64,000 nt of DNA from assembly GCF_001465595.2 (NCBI RefSeq), contig NZ_CP013481.2, positions 1,302,001-1,366,000 of the forward strand, given 5' to 3'. A program made the position numbers and the translations under genes. Every line of letters begins with the position of its first letter. Position 1 is the first letter of the stretch. The notes under the pieces were generated by a model. It was not told where the DNA came from and did no database searches. It saw only the letters and a program-made list of their open reading frames with translations. The DNA comes from Pandoraea apista (GTDB lineage: Bacteria > Pseudomonadota > Gammaproteobacteria > Burkholderiales > Burkholderiaceae). This document shows, piece after piece, positions 1 through 7,450 of this stretch.

Positions 1-993
1 TACTGGGTGCGCGTGCTCGACTTTGCGCTGCTCTACATCATGCTCGCGCTGGGCCTGAATATCGTGGTGGGCTTCGCCGGCCTGCTCGATTTGGGTTACA
101 TCGCGTTCTATGCGGTGGGCGCGTACGTCACGGCGTTCCTCAGCTCGCCTCACCTGACCACGCAGTTCGAGTGGATCGGGCATATGTTCCCGGGCGGTCT
201 GCATGTGCCTGTGTGGTTCACCATACCGATCGGGGCGGCGGTCGCGGCGATCTTCGGCATTTTGCTCGGCGCGCCGACGTTGCGACTGCGCGGGGACTAT
301 CTGGCCATCGTGACGTTGGGCTTCGGCGAGATCATCCGTATCTTCATGAACAACCTCGACCGGCCGGTGAATATCACCAATGGCCCGAAGGGGATCACCG
401 GTATCCAGCCCGCGTCGTTGTTCGGCTTTGACTTCTCGAAAGCGCATGAATTCTTCGGGTTCAAGGTCAACTCGGTGTACATGTACTACTACCTGTTCGT
501 GTTCCTCGCGCTGGTCATTGCGTTCGTCTGCGTACGCTTGCAGCACTCGCGTATCGGCCGCGCCTGGGTGGCGATTCGTGAAGACGAAATCGCCGCCAAG
601 GCCATGGGGATCAACACGCGCAACATCAAGTTGCTTGCGTTTGCCATGGGGGCGTCGTTCGGCGGCGTGGCGGGTGGCATGTTCTCCGCGTTCCAGGGCT
701 TCGTTTCGCCTGAGTCGTTCACCTTCTGGGAGTCGATCGTCGTGCTCTCCATGGTGGTGCTCGGCGGCATGGGTCATATTCCGGGCGTGATTCTGGGCGG
801 TGTGCTGCTCTCGGCCTTCCCCGAGATCCTGCGCTCGACCATGGGCCCGTTGCAGATGAAGTTGTTCGGTAGCGTCATCGTCGATCCCGAAGTGATCCGG
901 CAGTTGCTGTACGGTCTGGCCATGATTCTGATCATGCTGTACCGTCCGGCCGGCCTGTGGCCGTCGCCGCGTCCGGAAGAACGGACTCTGTAA
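1..993 (+). CDS. livM: Branched-chain amino acid ABC transporter permease LivM (5' end cut by window)
   Basis: Inner-membrane permease of the LIV-type high-affinity importer for leucine, isoleucine and valine. The frame is open to base 1, so the true start lies upstream; a GTG at 7 is only the first start-like codon inside the window. About 330 residues are visible, mostly hydrophobic segments, with the LivM-type sequence GLNIVVGFAGLLDLGYIAF near the left end. The cytoplasmic EAA-like loop that contacts the ATPases is seen around IGRAWVAIREDEIAAKAMGI. The stop is 21 bases before livG, so the genes form one operon. Family assignment is firm; exact substrate range is inferred. Confidence 0.95.
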   Translation, partial: YWVRVLDFALLYIMLALGLNIVVGFAGLLDLGYIAFYAVGAYVTAFLSSPHLTTQFEWIGHMFPGGLHVPVWFTIPIGAAVAAIFGILLGAPTLRLRGDYLAIVTLGFGEIIRIFMNNLDRPVNITNGPKGITGIQPASLFGFDFSKAHEFFGFKVNSVYMYYYLFVFLALVIAFVCVRLQHSRIGRAWVAIREDEIAAKAMGINTRNIKLLAFAMGASFGGVAGGMFSAFQGFVSPESFTFWESIVVLSMVVLGGMGHIPGVILGGVLLSAFPEILRSTMGPLQMKLFGSVIVDPEVIRQLLYGLAMILIMLYRPAGLWPSPRPEERTL

Positions 994-1014
994 GCCGAGG
1001 GAGATGACCTGAAT

Positions 1015-1788
1015 ATGAGCGAACAAATTCTTCTGTCCGTCAAGGGCGTGAACAAGCGCTTCGGCGGTCTGCAGGCTCTCACGGATGTGGGGCTGGAGAT
1101 CAAGCCGGGGCAAATCTATGGGCTGATCGGCCCGAACGGTGCGGGCAAGACCACGTTTTTCAACGTGATCACCGGCCTCTACACGCCGGATTCCGGCGAA
1201 TTTACGCTCGACGGCAGTACCTACAAGCCGACCGCCGTGCACGAAGTGGCGCGCGCGGGGATTGCCCGCACGTTCCAGAACATTCGCCTGTTTGGCGGCA
1301 TGACCGTTGTTGAGAACGTGATGGTGGGTCGTCACGTGCGCACGAAGATGGGCGTGATCGGTGCGATTGTGCGTTACCCCGGCGCGAAGGCCGAGGAGCG
1401 CGCCATTCGCGATCGCGCGATGGAGTTGCTCGAGTACGTGGGCGTGGCGAAATACGCCAACTACACGGCGGCGAATCTCTCGTATGGCCACCAGCGCCGT
1501 CTCGAGATTGCGCGTGCGTTGGCGACCGATCCGAAGCTGCTCGCGCTCGACGAGCCGGCGGCCGGCATGAACGCCACGGAGAAGGTCGAGCTGCGCGGGC
1601 TGCTCGACAAGATCCGCAGCGACGGCAAGACGATCCTGCTCATCGAGCACGACGTGAAGCTGGTGATGGGCTTGTGCAACCGCATGACGGTGCTCGATTA
1701 CGGCAAGGTGATTGCCGAAGGTTTGCCGCAGGATGTGCAGAAAAATCCGGCGGTGATTGAAGCGTATCTCGGTGCAGGAGGCCATTGA
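1015..1788 (+). CDS. livG: Branched-chain amino acid ABC transporter ATP-binding protein LivG
   Basis: One of the two ATPases driving the Liv importer on the cytoplasmic face of the membrane. The 257-residue protein has a Walker A loop (GPNGAGKTT, residues 39-47), a degenerate ABC signature (LSYGHQRR) and a Walker B segment (LLALDEPAAGMN) followed by the switch histidine in LLIEHDVKLV. The length is typical for LivG. The ATG is preceded by GGGAGATGACC, a usable ribosome binding site. Its TGA shares one base with the ATG of livF, indicating translational coupling in a livM-livG-livF operon. Confidence 0.97.
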   Translation: MSEQILLSVKGVNKRFGGLQALTDVGLEIKPGQIYGLIGPNGAGKTTFFNVITGLYTPDSGEFTLDGSTYKPTAVHEVARAGIARTFQNIRLFGGMTVVENVMVGRHVRTKMGVIGAIVRYPGAKAEERAIRDRAMELLEYVGVAKYANYTAANLSYGHQRRLEIARALATDPKLLALDEPAAGMNATEKVELRGLLDKIRSDGKTILLIEHDVKLVMGLCNRMTVLDYGKVIAEGLPQDVQKNPAVIEAYLGAGGH

Positions 1789-2501
1789 TGAGCGCAATGT
1801 TGACGATCAAGGGCCTGAAAGTCGCTTACGGCGGGATCAAAGCGGTCAAAGGAATCGACCTGCATATCCAGCCGGGCGAACTGGTCACGCTAATCGGCGC
1901 GAACGGTGCGGGCAAGACGACCACCATGAAGGCGATCACGGGGCTGTTGCCGTGGGCCGAGGGTGACATCGAGTATCTGGGCAAGTCGATTCGCGGCGTG
2001 AAAGCGTTCGATCTGCTCAAGCAAGGTCTCGCCATGGTGCCGGAGGGGCGCGGCATTTTCACGCGCATGACGATCCTCGAGAACATGCAAATGGGCGCGT
2101 ATTTGCGCAACGACAACGCGGGTATCAAGCAGGACGTCGACAAGATGTTCGGCATTTTCCCGCGTCTGAAAGAGCGTAAGGATCAGCTCGCCGGCACGCT
2201 CTCGGGCGGTGAGCAGCAGATGCTGGCGATGGCGCGTGCGCTGATGAGCCAGCCCAAGCTGTTGCTGCTCGACGAGCCGTCGATGGGCCTCTCGCCGATC
2301 ATGGTCGAGAAGATCTTCGAGGTGGTGCGTACGGTGTCGGGCGAAGGCGTAACGGTGCTGCTCGTTGAGCAGAACGCGCGCTTGGCGCTGCAAGCCGCGC
2401 ATCGTGGCTATGTGATGGACAGCGGACTCGTCACCATGACCGGTGATGCGAAGGACATGCTCGACGACCCGAAGGTGCGCGCCGCGTATCTCGGGGAGTA
2501 A
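1788..2501 (+). CDS. livF: Branched-chain amino acid ABC transporter ATP-binding protein LivF
   Basis: Second ATPase of the Liv importer. From the ATG at 1788 the product is 237 residues; this start overlaps the livG stop by one base and sits behind GGAGG. A TTG one codon earlier is less likely. It has Walker A (GANGAGKTT, residues 37-45), the ABC signature LSGGEQQ, Walker B (LLLLDEPSMGLSP) and the switch histidine replaced by glutamine context LLVEQNA, as is usual in LivF. It is the last gene of the operon; a strong terminator follows 44 bases after the stop. Confidence 0.96.
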   Translation: MSAMLTIKGLKVAYGGIKAVKGIDLHIQPGELVTLIGANGAGKTTTMKAITGLLPWAEGDIEYLGKSIRGVKAFDLLKQGLAMVPEGRGIFTRMTILENMQMGAYLRNDNAGIKQDVDKMFGIFPRLKERKDQLAGTLSGGEQQMLAMARALMSQPKLLLLDEPSMGLSPIMVEKIFEVVRTVSGEGVTVLLVEQNARLALQAAHRGYVMDSGLVTMTGDAKDMLDDPKVRAAYLGE

Positions 2502-2544
2502 GCACTCAGCGAGCATGAACGTCCGACGCAAGCCGGACGTTAAG

Positions 2545-2585
2545 CCAAGGGCGCCGGAGGCAACTCCGGCGCCCTTGGTGTTTTT
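2545..2585 (+). terminator. Intrinsic terminator of the liv operon
   Basis: A perfect 15-bp stem (2545-2559 pairing with 2564-2578) with a GCAA tetraloop, followed by TGTTTTT. It lies 44 bases after the livF stop and is the natural end of the liv transcript. It also separates liv from the converging acetyltransferase gene. Confidence 0.93.
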
Positions 2586-2652
2586 GCGTCGCACGACGGC
2601 GTGAGGTTGAAGCGTGAGGCGCCGCTCCGGTGCGACGCACGATGGCGCCCCG

Positions 2653-3132
2653 CTATTGCAACACCGAGACGTTGGCGACCGAGGCGAGCGGCAACCGTTT
2701 GCCGAGGCTCACGACATCGTCCGCCGCATAACCGTGCGCGGTATAGAACGCCAGCGCATCGCGCGATTGCGTGAGCACTTGCAGATTGAGCTTCAGGCAA
2801 CCGCGTTCGGCCAGTGCGATTTCCGCGTGACGCAGCAACGCGCTCGCCACGCCGCGACGGCGTAATACGCGCGCAACGGCCAGCGAGTAGACCCAGCCGC
2901 GGTGCCCGTCGTAACCCGCCATGACCGTGCCTGCGATTTTGTTGTCGCGCACGGCGACGAAGAACAGCCCGTCGCGCATGGCCATCTTGTTGGCAATCGA
3001 GCGTCGCGGCTCGCGATGCGGCTTGTCCGGCGAGTTGTACTCCGGGAACGCCTCGCGCCAGAGTGCGATCACGGCGTCGGTATCGGTGTTATCGAATGTC
3101 CGGATGTGAATGTCGGCGGGCGTGGCGATCAT
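2653..3132 (-). CDS. GNAT-family N-acetyltransferase, YpeA-like
   Basis: A 159-residue acetyltransferase of the Gcn5-related fold. The segments AGTVMAGYDGHRGWVYSLAV (beta 4 region) and RRRGVASALLRHAE (acetyl-CoA pyrophosphate loop, R-x-x-G-x-A type) are plain, and the C-terminal SLGKRL matches what is remembered of E. coli YpeA. The substrate is unknown. The ATG at 3132 was chosen because it overlaps the upstream GNAT stop in an ATGA arrangement; the same frame stays open upstream but without supporting signals. It forms a two-gene unit with the neighbouring GNAT and follows argD on the same strand. Confidence 0.85.
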   Translation of the reverse strand: MIATPADIHIRTFDNTDTDAVIALWREAFPEYNSPDKPHREPRRSIANKMAMRDGLFFVAVRDNKIAGTVMAGYDGHRGWVYSLAVARVLRRRGVASALLRHAEIALAERGCLKLNLQVLTQSRDALAFYTAHGYAADDVVSLGKRLPLASVANVSVLQ

Positions 3133-3626
3133 GACGCTTCCTGTTTGTCTGTGTAGATGTCGGGACGATGGATTTGCATCATTTTGTTCACCGGGCCGAG
3201 TGGCTCGAAGCCGTAGCGGGCATAGAGACCTGCGGCGTCGGTGGTGGCGAGCAGAAAGCGGCGTAGCTGTTGCAGCGCCGGGTGTGCGAGCACGTTCTCG
3301 CACAAACGCTTGCCGATTCCCAGCCCTCGCATCGACGGGTCGACGAAGACGTCGGCCAGATAGGCGAACGTTGCGCGGTCGGTAATCACGCGCGCGAACC
3401 CGACCTGATGCGCCGGGCCGCCTTCCACCTGCGTCGCATAGGCGCCGAAGCACAATGAGTGGGAAATGGCGCGCATAAGGGTGTCCTTGGGAATGTCCTT
3501 GGCCCACTGCGTCTGCGTCGAGAGCGCGTGATGGATGAACCCGATGTCGAGCCGCGCCGGATCGGTGGAAATTTCGACGATGGCGTCGCCGGGCGGCGTC
3601 GGGCGCCCTTGACTGAGATCGTTCAT
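3129..3626 (-). CDS. GNAT-family N-acetyltransferase
   Basis: A 165-residue GNAT protein. The acetyl-CoA binding motif is seen in FVDPSMRGLGIGKRLCENVL (R-G-x-G-x-G/A core) and a C-terminal YARYGFEPLGP motif typical of small GNATs. It resembles uncharacterised acetyltransferases whose substrates are not known. An AGGAG site lies 8 bases upstream of the ATG. It overlaps the next GNAT gene by four bases and sits 106 bases after the argD stop, so both may be read through from argD. A role in arginine or ornithine metabolism would be a guess from position only. Confidence 0.85.
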   Translation of the reverse strand: MNDLSQGRPTPPGDAIVEISTDPARLDIGFIHHALSTQTQWAKDIPKDTLMRAISHSLCFGAYATQVEGGPAHQVGFARVITDRATFAYLADVFVDPSMRGLGIGKRLCENVLAHPALQQLRRFLLATTDAAGLYARYGFEPLGPVNKMMQIHRPDIYTDKQEAS

Positions 3627-3732
3627 GGAAGGTGTCTCCTGTGCGATAGCGCCCGCATTGCGCGGCCCGGGAGTCGCCGGGCGCGCGGCAGGCGTCGGTC
3701 CGGCGTGTCAGCCGGATGTCCTCATGGAATCG

Positions 3733-5001
3733 TCAAACGTGTTTGGCGAGCAGCGTGTCGAGCATCGAAAGCATCTGGTCGATCTCGTCGCGGCTCACAT
3801 TCAGCGCAGGCATGAAGCGCAGCAGGTGGGGGCGCGGCGAGTTGAGCAACAACCCGTCCGGCGTTGCTTCGCGCGCGGCTTCAACCAGTTGCGGGCCGAT
3901 GTCGCGCCCAAGCATCAGCGCGCGCAGCAAGCCGGCCCCGCGTTCGCCCTCGCCGCCGTAGCGCGACGACAGATGCTGCAAGCCGGCGCTCAGATAGTCC
4001 GCCTGTGCGCGCACGAATTCGAGGAAGCCCGGCGCGCTGAGCGTGCGCATGACCGCAAGGCCCACCGCACACATGAGCGGGTTGCCGTTGTATGTGCCAC
4101 CCTGATCGCCCGGCTGGAACACGGCGAACTCGTCGCCGCAGAGCATGGCGGCCAGCGGCACGCCGCCACCGATGCCCTTGCCGAGCGTCATGATGTCCGG
4201 CACGATGCCAGCCTGCTGATGCGAGAAGAGGGTGCCCGTGCGCCCGCACCCTGTTTGCACTTCGTCGACGATCAGCAACAACCCGCGCGCTTTCGTGAGT
4301 TCGCGCAATGCCTTCATAAACGCCTCGGTGGCCGGCACGACGCCGGCTTCGCCCTGAATCGGCTCAAGCATCACGGCGACGGTGTCCGGGCCGATGAGTG
4401 CTTCGACCGACGCGATATCGTTCATCTCGGCCTTCGGAAAGCCCGGCACTTGCGGCGCGAAGATGGTATCCCAGCCCGGCTTGCCGCTTGCGGACATGGT
4501 GGCAAGCGTGCGGCCATGGAAGGCATTTTTGAAGGTAATGATCTCGAAGCGGGCGTTGCCCGAGGCGCCCGGATGCAACTGGCCCCACTTGCGCGCGAGT
4601 TTGATGGCGCTTTCGTTGGCTTCGGCGCCGCTGTTGGCGAAGAAGACCTTGCCGAGTCCCGAGAGGTTGGCGAGCAGGTCGGCCAGCTCGATCATCGGCA
4701 CGTTGTAGTACGCGGGGCTGGGGTTGAGCAGCATCGCGCCTTGCGTGGCGAGGGCGTCGCGCATGACCGGGTGGCAATGCCCGAGGCTGTTCACGGCCCA
4801 GCCCTGAATGAAGTCGAGATATCGCTTGCCGTCGTGGTCGTACAGCCAGCCCCCCTTGCCGTGCGTGAATACGAGGTCCGGGCGCGAGGTGATAGGCAGC
4901 AACGCCTGGGTGGCGAACTCCGAGAACTTGGCGTTGCGTGTCGATTTGGGCGCGGTCGACGACGGGATGGCGGAAGAGGCTGACGAATTGGCAAGCGACA
5001 T
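3733..5001 (-). CDS. argD: Acetylornithine transaminase (class III PLP aminotransferase)
   Basis: A 422-residue class III aminotransferase that fits ArgD: it converts N-acetylglutamate semialdehyde and glutamate to N-acetylornithine and 2-oxoglutarate in arginine synthesis. Visible motifs are the PLP phosphate site ([15 protein letters not shown]), the FHGRT segment, the Asp contacting the pyridine nitrogen ([15 protein letters not shown]) and the Schiff-base lysine in [14 protein letters not shown]. The ATG at 5001 is preceded by GGAGA; a longer frame to 5124 runs through the terminator hairpin and is rejected. A related succinylornithine or other omega-amino acid aminotransferase cannot be fully excluded. 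Regulation is likely by the leader described upstream. Confidence 0.88.
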   Translation of the reverse strand: MSLANSSASSAIPSSTAPKSTRNAKFSEFATQALLPITSRPDLVFTHGKGGWLYDHDGKRYLDFIQGWAVNSLGHCHPVMRDALATQGAMLLNPSPAYYNVPMIELADLLANLSGLGKVFFANSGAEANESAIKLARKWGQLHPGASGNARFEIITFKNAFHGRTLATMSASGKPGWDTIFAPQVPGFPKAEMNDIASVEALIGPDTVAVMLEPIQGEAGVVPATEAFMKALRELTKARGLLLIVDEVQTGCGRTGTLFSHQQAGIVPDIMTLGKGIGGGVPLAAMLCGDEFAVFQPGDQGGTYNGNPLMCAVGLAVMRTLSAPGFLEFVRAQADYLSAGLQHLSSRYGGEGERGAGLLRALMLGRDIGPQLVEAAREATPDGLLLNSPRPHLLRFMPALNVSRDEIDQMLSMLDTLLAKHV

Positions 5002-5040
5002 GAAGGTCTCCGAAGGGCGAAGGTGAGAGAGACGGGAAAT

Positions 5041-5070
5041 AAAAAAAGCCACGGGGGTTGCCCGTGGCTT
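5041..5070 (-). terminator. Intrinsic terminator inside the argD leader (candidate attenuator)
   Basis: Read on the minus strand, a perfect 10-bp stem (AAGCCACGGG, 5070-5061, with CCCGTGGCTT, 5055-5046) closes a five-base loop and runs into seven U residues. It ends 39 bases before the argD ATG. No room for a promoter exists between it and argD, so argD must be reached by read-through. This makes it an attenuator rather than only the end of the upstream reductase gene. Confidence 0.85.
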
Positions 5071-5093
5071 CGCTGTGCTTGAGAACCTGCGTG

Positions 5094-5180
5094 TTATCGC
5101 AGTCGATAGCGTGCCGCGCGGCATCCCGGTTGGGGCAGCGTACGGCGACGTCGGATCGAGGCGATGGCAATCAGGTTCAT
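5094..5180 (-). CDS. Candidate arginine-rich leader peptide upstream of argD
   Basis: A 28-codon frame with eight arginine codons: a run of four (positions 10-13) and four more in the last eight codons (RAARYRLR). It lies between a good promoter and the argD terminator hairpin and stops 23 bases before the stem. The predicted transcript start is within a few bases of its ATG, so it would be translated as a leaderless message. A short stem (TATCG-ACTG-CGATA) covers its last codons. The layout is that of trpL- or hisL-type leaders, where scarcity of the charged tRNA stalls the ribosome. GC-rich DNA gives arginine-rich chance frames, so this needs conservation support. Confidence 0.5.
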   Translation of the reverse strand: MNLIAIASIRRRRTLPQPGCRAARYRLR

Positions 5181-5187
5181 GTCGGCA

Positions 5188-5217
5188 AGCATAAGGGGCT
5201 CACGCGGCGCTTGTCAA
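5188..5217 (-). promoter_or_regulatory. Promoter of the argD leader
   Basis: On the minus strand TTGACA (5217-5212, a perfect -35) is followed after 18 bases by TATGCT (5193-5188, four of six matches to the -10). Initiation is expected 6-8 bases further, at about 5182-5180, which coincides with the ATG of the arginine-rich leader frame. Confidence 0.6.
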
Positions 5218-5282
5218 AGGGTATGCACGGACTGTGGCGTGCGTGCATCTTTGCGGGCGGCATGTGTCTCCCGTCTCACTGA

Positions 5283-6317
5283 TTACTGACCGCCGCCGGG
5301 GTTGTCGGCTTCGGTCGTGAAGGCGTCGGCGAAGAACGCGTCTTCCGGCAAGTGGTGATGCGCGATGAAGTCGCGGCGCGCCGCCTCCACCATCACTGGC
5401 GCACCGCAAGCGTAGACTTCGTAGCCCGACATATCCGGCAGGTCTTCGGCCACGGCGCGATGCACGAAGCCTGTACGGCCCTGCCACTGGTCTTCCGGTG
5501 CGGCCTCCGAGAGTACCGGCACGAACCGGAAGCCGGGAATGTCACGCGCCCACTGTTCGGCCAGCTCGCGCAGGTAGATGTCCTTCAACTGTCGCGCGCC
5601 CCAGTAAAGCGTCATCGGGCGATCGAGGCCCTTATGGACGGCGTGCTCGACAATGGCTTTGATCGGTGCGAAGCCGGTGCCCGAGGCGAGCAACACAATG
5701 GGCTTGTCCGAGTCTTCGCGCAGGAAGAATGTGCCCAGCGGCCCTTCGAAGCGCAGGATCTCGCGCTCCTTCATGTGGTTGAAAACGTGATCGGTGAACG
5801 CGCCGCCGGGCATGTGGCGCAGGTGAAGTTCGAGGAAGCCTTCTTCGTGCGGCGCCGTCGCCATCGAATAGCTGCGCCGTTTGCCGTCTTTCAGGATGAA
5901 CTCGATGTATTGGCCGGCGAGGTACTGGAAGCGCTCGTTGGCAGGCAATTGCAGACGCATCACGATGACATCGTCGGCGCGCCGCTCAAGAGCGTTCACG
6001 CGGCACGGCAGGCGTTTGACCGGAATGTCGCCGATGCCTTTGACTTCGCGCGATTCGATGACGAGATCCCCTTTGGCATGGGCACAGCACAGCAACGCAA
6101 AGCCGCGCGTTTCTTCGTCTTTCGTGAGCGCCGAGGCGGAGTGCGCACCGTGTTCGACGCTGCCTTCGACCAGCTTGGCCTTGCAGGAACCGCAGCCGCC
6201 GTTCTTGCAGCCGTAAGGCAGGCCGATGCCCTGACGCAACGCAGCGGAGAGCACGGCCTCGCCGTCTTCGACCTGAAACTCGCGCCCGCTCGGCACGAGA
6301 GAAACGTTGTAAGCCAT
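5283..6317 (-). CDS. [2Fe-2S] ferredoxin-type flavin reductase (CDP-6-deoxy-delta-3,4-glucoseen reductase-like)
   Basis: A 344-residue electron-transfer protein with three parts. An N-terminal plant-type ferredoxin domain has cysteines 37, 42, 45 and 77 (GCKNGGCGSC ... LLCC). An FAD-binding ferredoxin-reductase barrel contains RRSYSMATAP, and an NAD(P)-binding domain contains LLASGTGFAPIKAIV and a final YACGAP motif. The family is often annotated as CDP-6-deoxyglucose reductase, but without sugar genes nearby its partner is unclear; it may feed electrons to an oxygenase or another acceptor. The ATG at 6317 starts the ferredoxin domain; the longer frame to 6566 overlaps the divergent gene and is rejected. 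Confidence 0.9.
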   Translation of the reverse strand: MAYNVSLVPSGREFQVEDGEAVLSAALRQGIGLPYGCKNGGCGSCKAKLVEGSVEHGAHSASALTKDEETRGFALLCCAHAKGDLVIESREVKGIGDIPVKRLPCRVNALERRADDVIVMRLQLPANERFQYLAGQYIEFILKDGKRRSYSMATAPHEEGFLELHLRHMPGGAFTDHVFNHMKEREILRFEGPLGTFFLREDSDKPIVLLASGTGFAPIKAIVEHAVHKGLDRPMTLYWGARQLKDIYLRELAEQWARDIPGFRFVPVLSEAAPEDQWQGRTGFVHRAVAEDLPDMSGYEVYACGAPVMVEAARRDFIAHHHLPEDAFFADAFTTEADNPGGGQ

Positions 6318-6319
6318 AC

Positions 6320-6325
6320 TACAAT
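6320..6325 (+). promoter_or_regulatory. -10-like hexamer just before the epimerase-like gene
   Basis: TACAAT (five of six matches to TATAAT) lies seven bases before the ATG at 6333. Transcription would then begin at or next to the start codon, giving a leaderless mRNA. No clear -35 is visible. The hexamer falls at the very start of the divergent reductase gene. Confidence 0.35.
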
Positions 6326-6332
6326 CCGAAAA

Positions 6333-7427
6333 ATGAAAAATTCGTCGAAATCCTTCGGTCGCCCGCGCCTGCTGGTCGTAGGCTGCGGCGACGTCGGCAT
6401 GCGTGCGCTGCCGGCCCTCGTCAAACGTTTTCGCGTTTTTGCCGTGACGTCCAGCAACGCCCGTCATGCGGCGTTGCGCGCGGCGGGGGCTGTCCCCGTC
6501 GTCGCGAATCTGGACGATGCGGCGAGCCTGCATCGCATAAGCCGTCTTGCCCCGCGGGTGCTGCATCTGGCTCCCCCGGCGGGGGTTGCCGGCAGTGGCT
6601 CGCTAGACCTGCGCACGCGCCGTTTGCGCGCGACGCTGGCACGTCCGCCGAAGCCCGTCATTGTACCCGAGGGGGGGCAACGGGCCTTGTCGCACCTGCC
6701 ACGAGCCCCCCGTCGCGTGCTGGTCTACGCGAGCACCAGCGGCGTGTACGGCGACTGTGGCGGTGCGCTCGTAGATGAGACCCGCACGCCGCAGCCGCGT
6801 TCGCCACGCGGGCAGCGCCGCGTGGATGCCGAGGCGACGATACGCGCCCTCGGCCGTTCGTCGACCCATTCTCGTTCGGTTCGCCGGTGGCTGGCCGCCG
6901 GACCGGGCCGCAGCAGGGCGCCAGCGGCAACGGGCACGCGCGCCGCGTGGCGGCACACCGAGCACGCCCGAGCCCCCTGGCGGGCCTCTATCGTGCGAAT
7001 TCCGGGCATTTACGCGGCAGACCGTCTCCCTGTCGCGCGTTTGCAGCGCGGCACGCCGGCCTTGCGGGCGAGCGACGACGTTTTCACCAATCATATTCAC
7101 GCCGACGATCTCGCTGCGATCCTGATTCGCGCGATGTGGCGCGGCAAGGCACAGCGGGTGGTGCACGCGAGCGACGATACCGAGTGGCGCATGGGGGAGT
7201 ATTTCGACCATGTGGCCGACGCGCTGGGGCTGGCCCGCCCGCCGCGCATCTCGCGCGACGAAGCCGCCCGCGTGCTGGAACCGACGCTGCTGTCGTTCAT
7301 GTCGGAGTCGCGTCGGCTCGCCAACACGCGTCTCAAGCGCGAGTTGGGATATCGGCTGATGTACCCCGACGTGGCTACGCTGCTGGCGACGTTACCTCCC
7401 GCACCACCGTCGAGCGAGGCCGCCTGA
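6333..7427 (+). CDS. NAD(P)-binding epimerase/dehydratase-like protein (extended SDR, YeeZ-like)
   Basis: A 364-residue Rossmann-fold protein. The dinucleotide-binding loop GCGDVG is at residues 17-22 and an extended-SDR strand with VLVYASTSGVYGD follows mid-protein; the C-terminal part has IHADDLAAIL, typical of nucleotide-sugar epimerase relatives. The canonical YxxxK pair is not obvious, so catalysis is uncertain and it may be a YeeZ-type protein. The region around residues 165-230 is rich in Arg and Ala and poorly like the family. The ATG at 6333 is preferred over the much longer open frame, which is antisense to the reductase. The two genes start only 15 bp apart. Confidence 0.8.
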   Translation: MKNSSKSFGRPRLLVVGCGDVGMRALPALVKRFRVFAVTSSNARHAALRAAGAVPVVANLDDAASLHRISRLAPRVLHLAPPAGVAGSGSLDLRTRRLRATLARPPKPVIVPEGGQRALSHLPRAPRRVLVYASTSGVYGDCGGALVDETRTPQPRSPRGQRRVDAEATIRALGRSSTHSRSVRRWLAAGPGRSRAPAATGTRAAWRHTEHARAPWRASIVRIPGIYAADRLPVARLQRGTPALRASDDVFTNHIHADDLAAILIRAMWRGKAQRVVHASDDTEWRMGEYFDHVADALGLARPPRISRDEAARVLEPTLLSFMSESRRLANTRLKRELGYRLMYPDVATLLATLPPAPPSSEAA

Positions 7428-7450
7428 GCCTCGCCGAGGGTGAGTCATCG

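Noticed and set aside
5041..5070. Terminator considered only as the end of the upstream reductase transcript
   Set aside because: It lies more than 200 bases past that stop and downstream of a better promoter, and argD has no room for a promoter after it; it may still end both.
5002..5124. N-terminal extension of the aminotransferase
   Set aside because: It reads through the terminator hairpin and has no family similarity; the ATG at 5001 has a ribosome binding site.
5352..6332. Long open frame on the plus strand upstream of the epimerase-like gene
   Set aside because: It is antisense to the well-supported reductase gene and has no family sequence; the epimerase fold starts at 6333.
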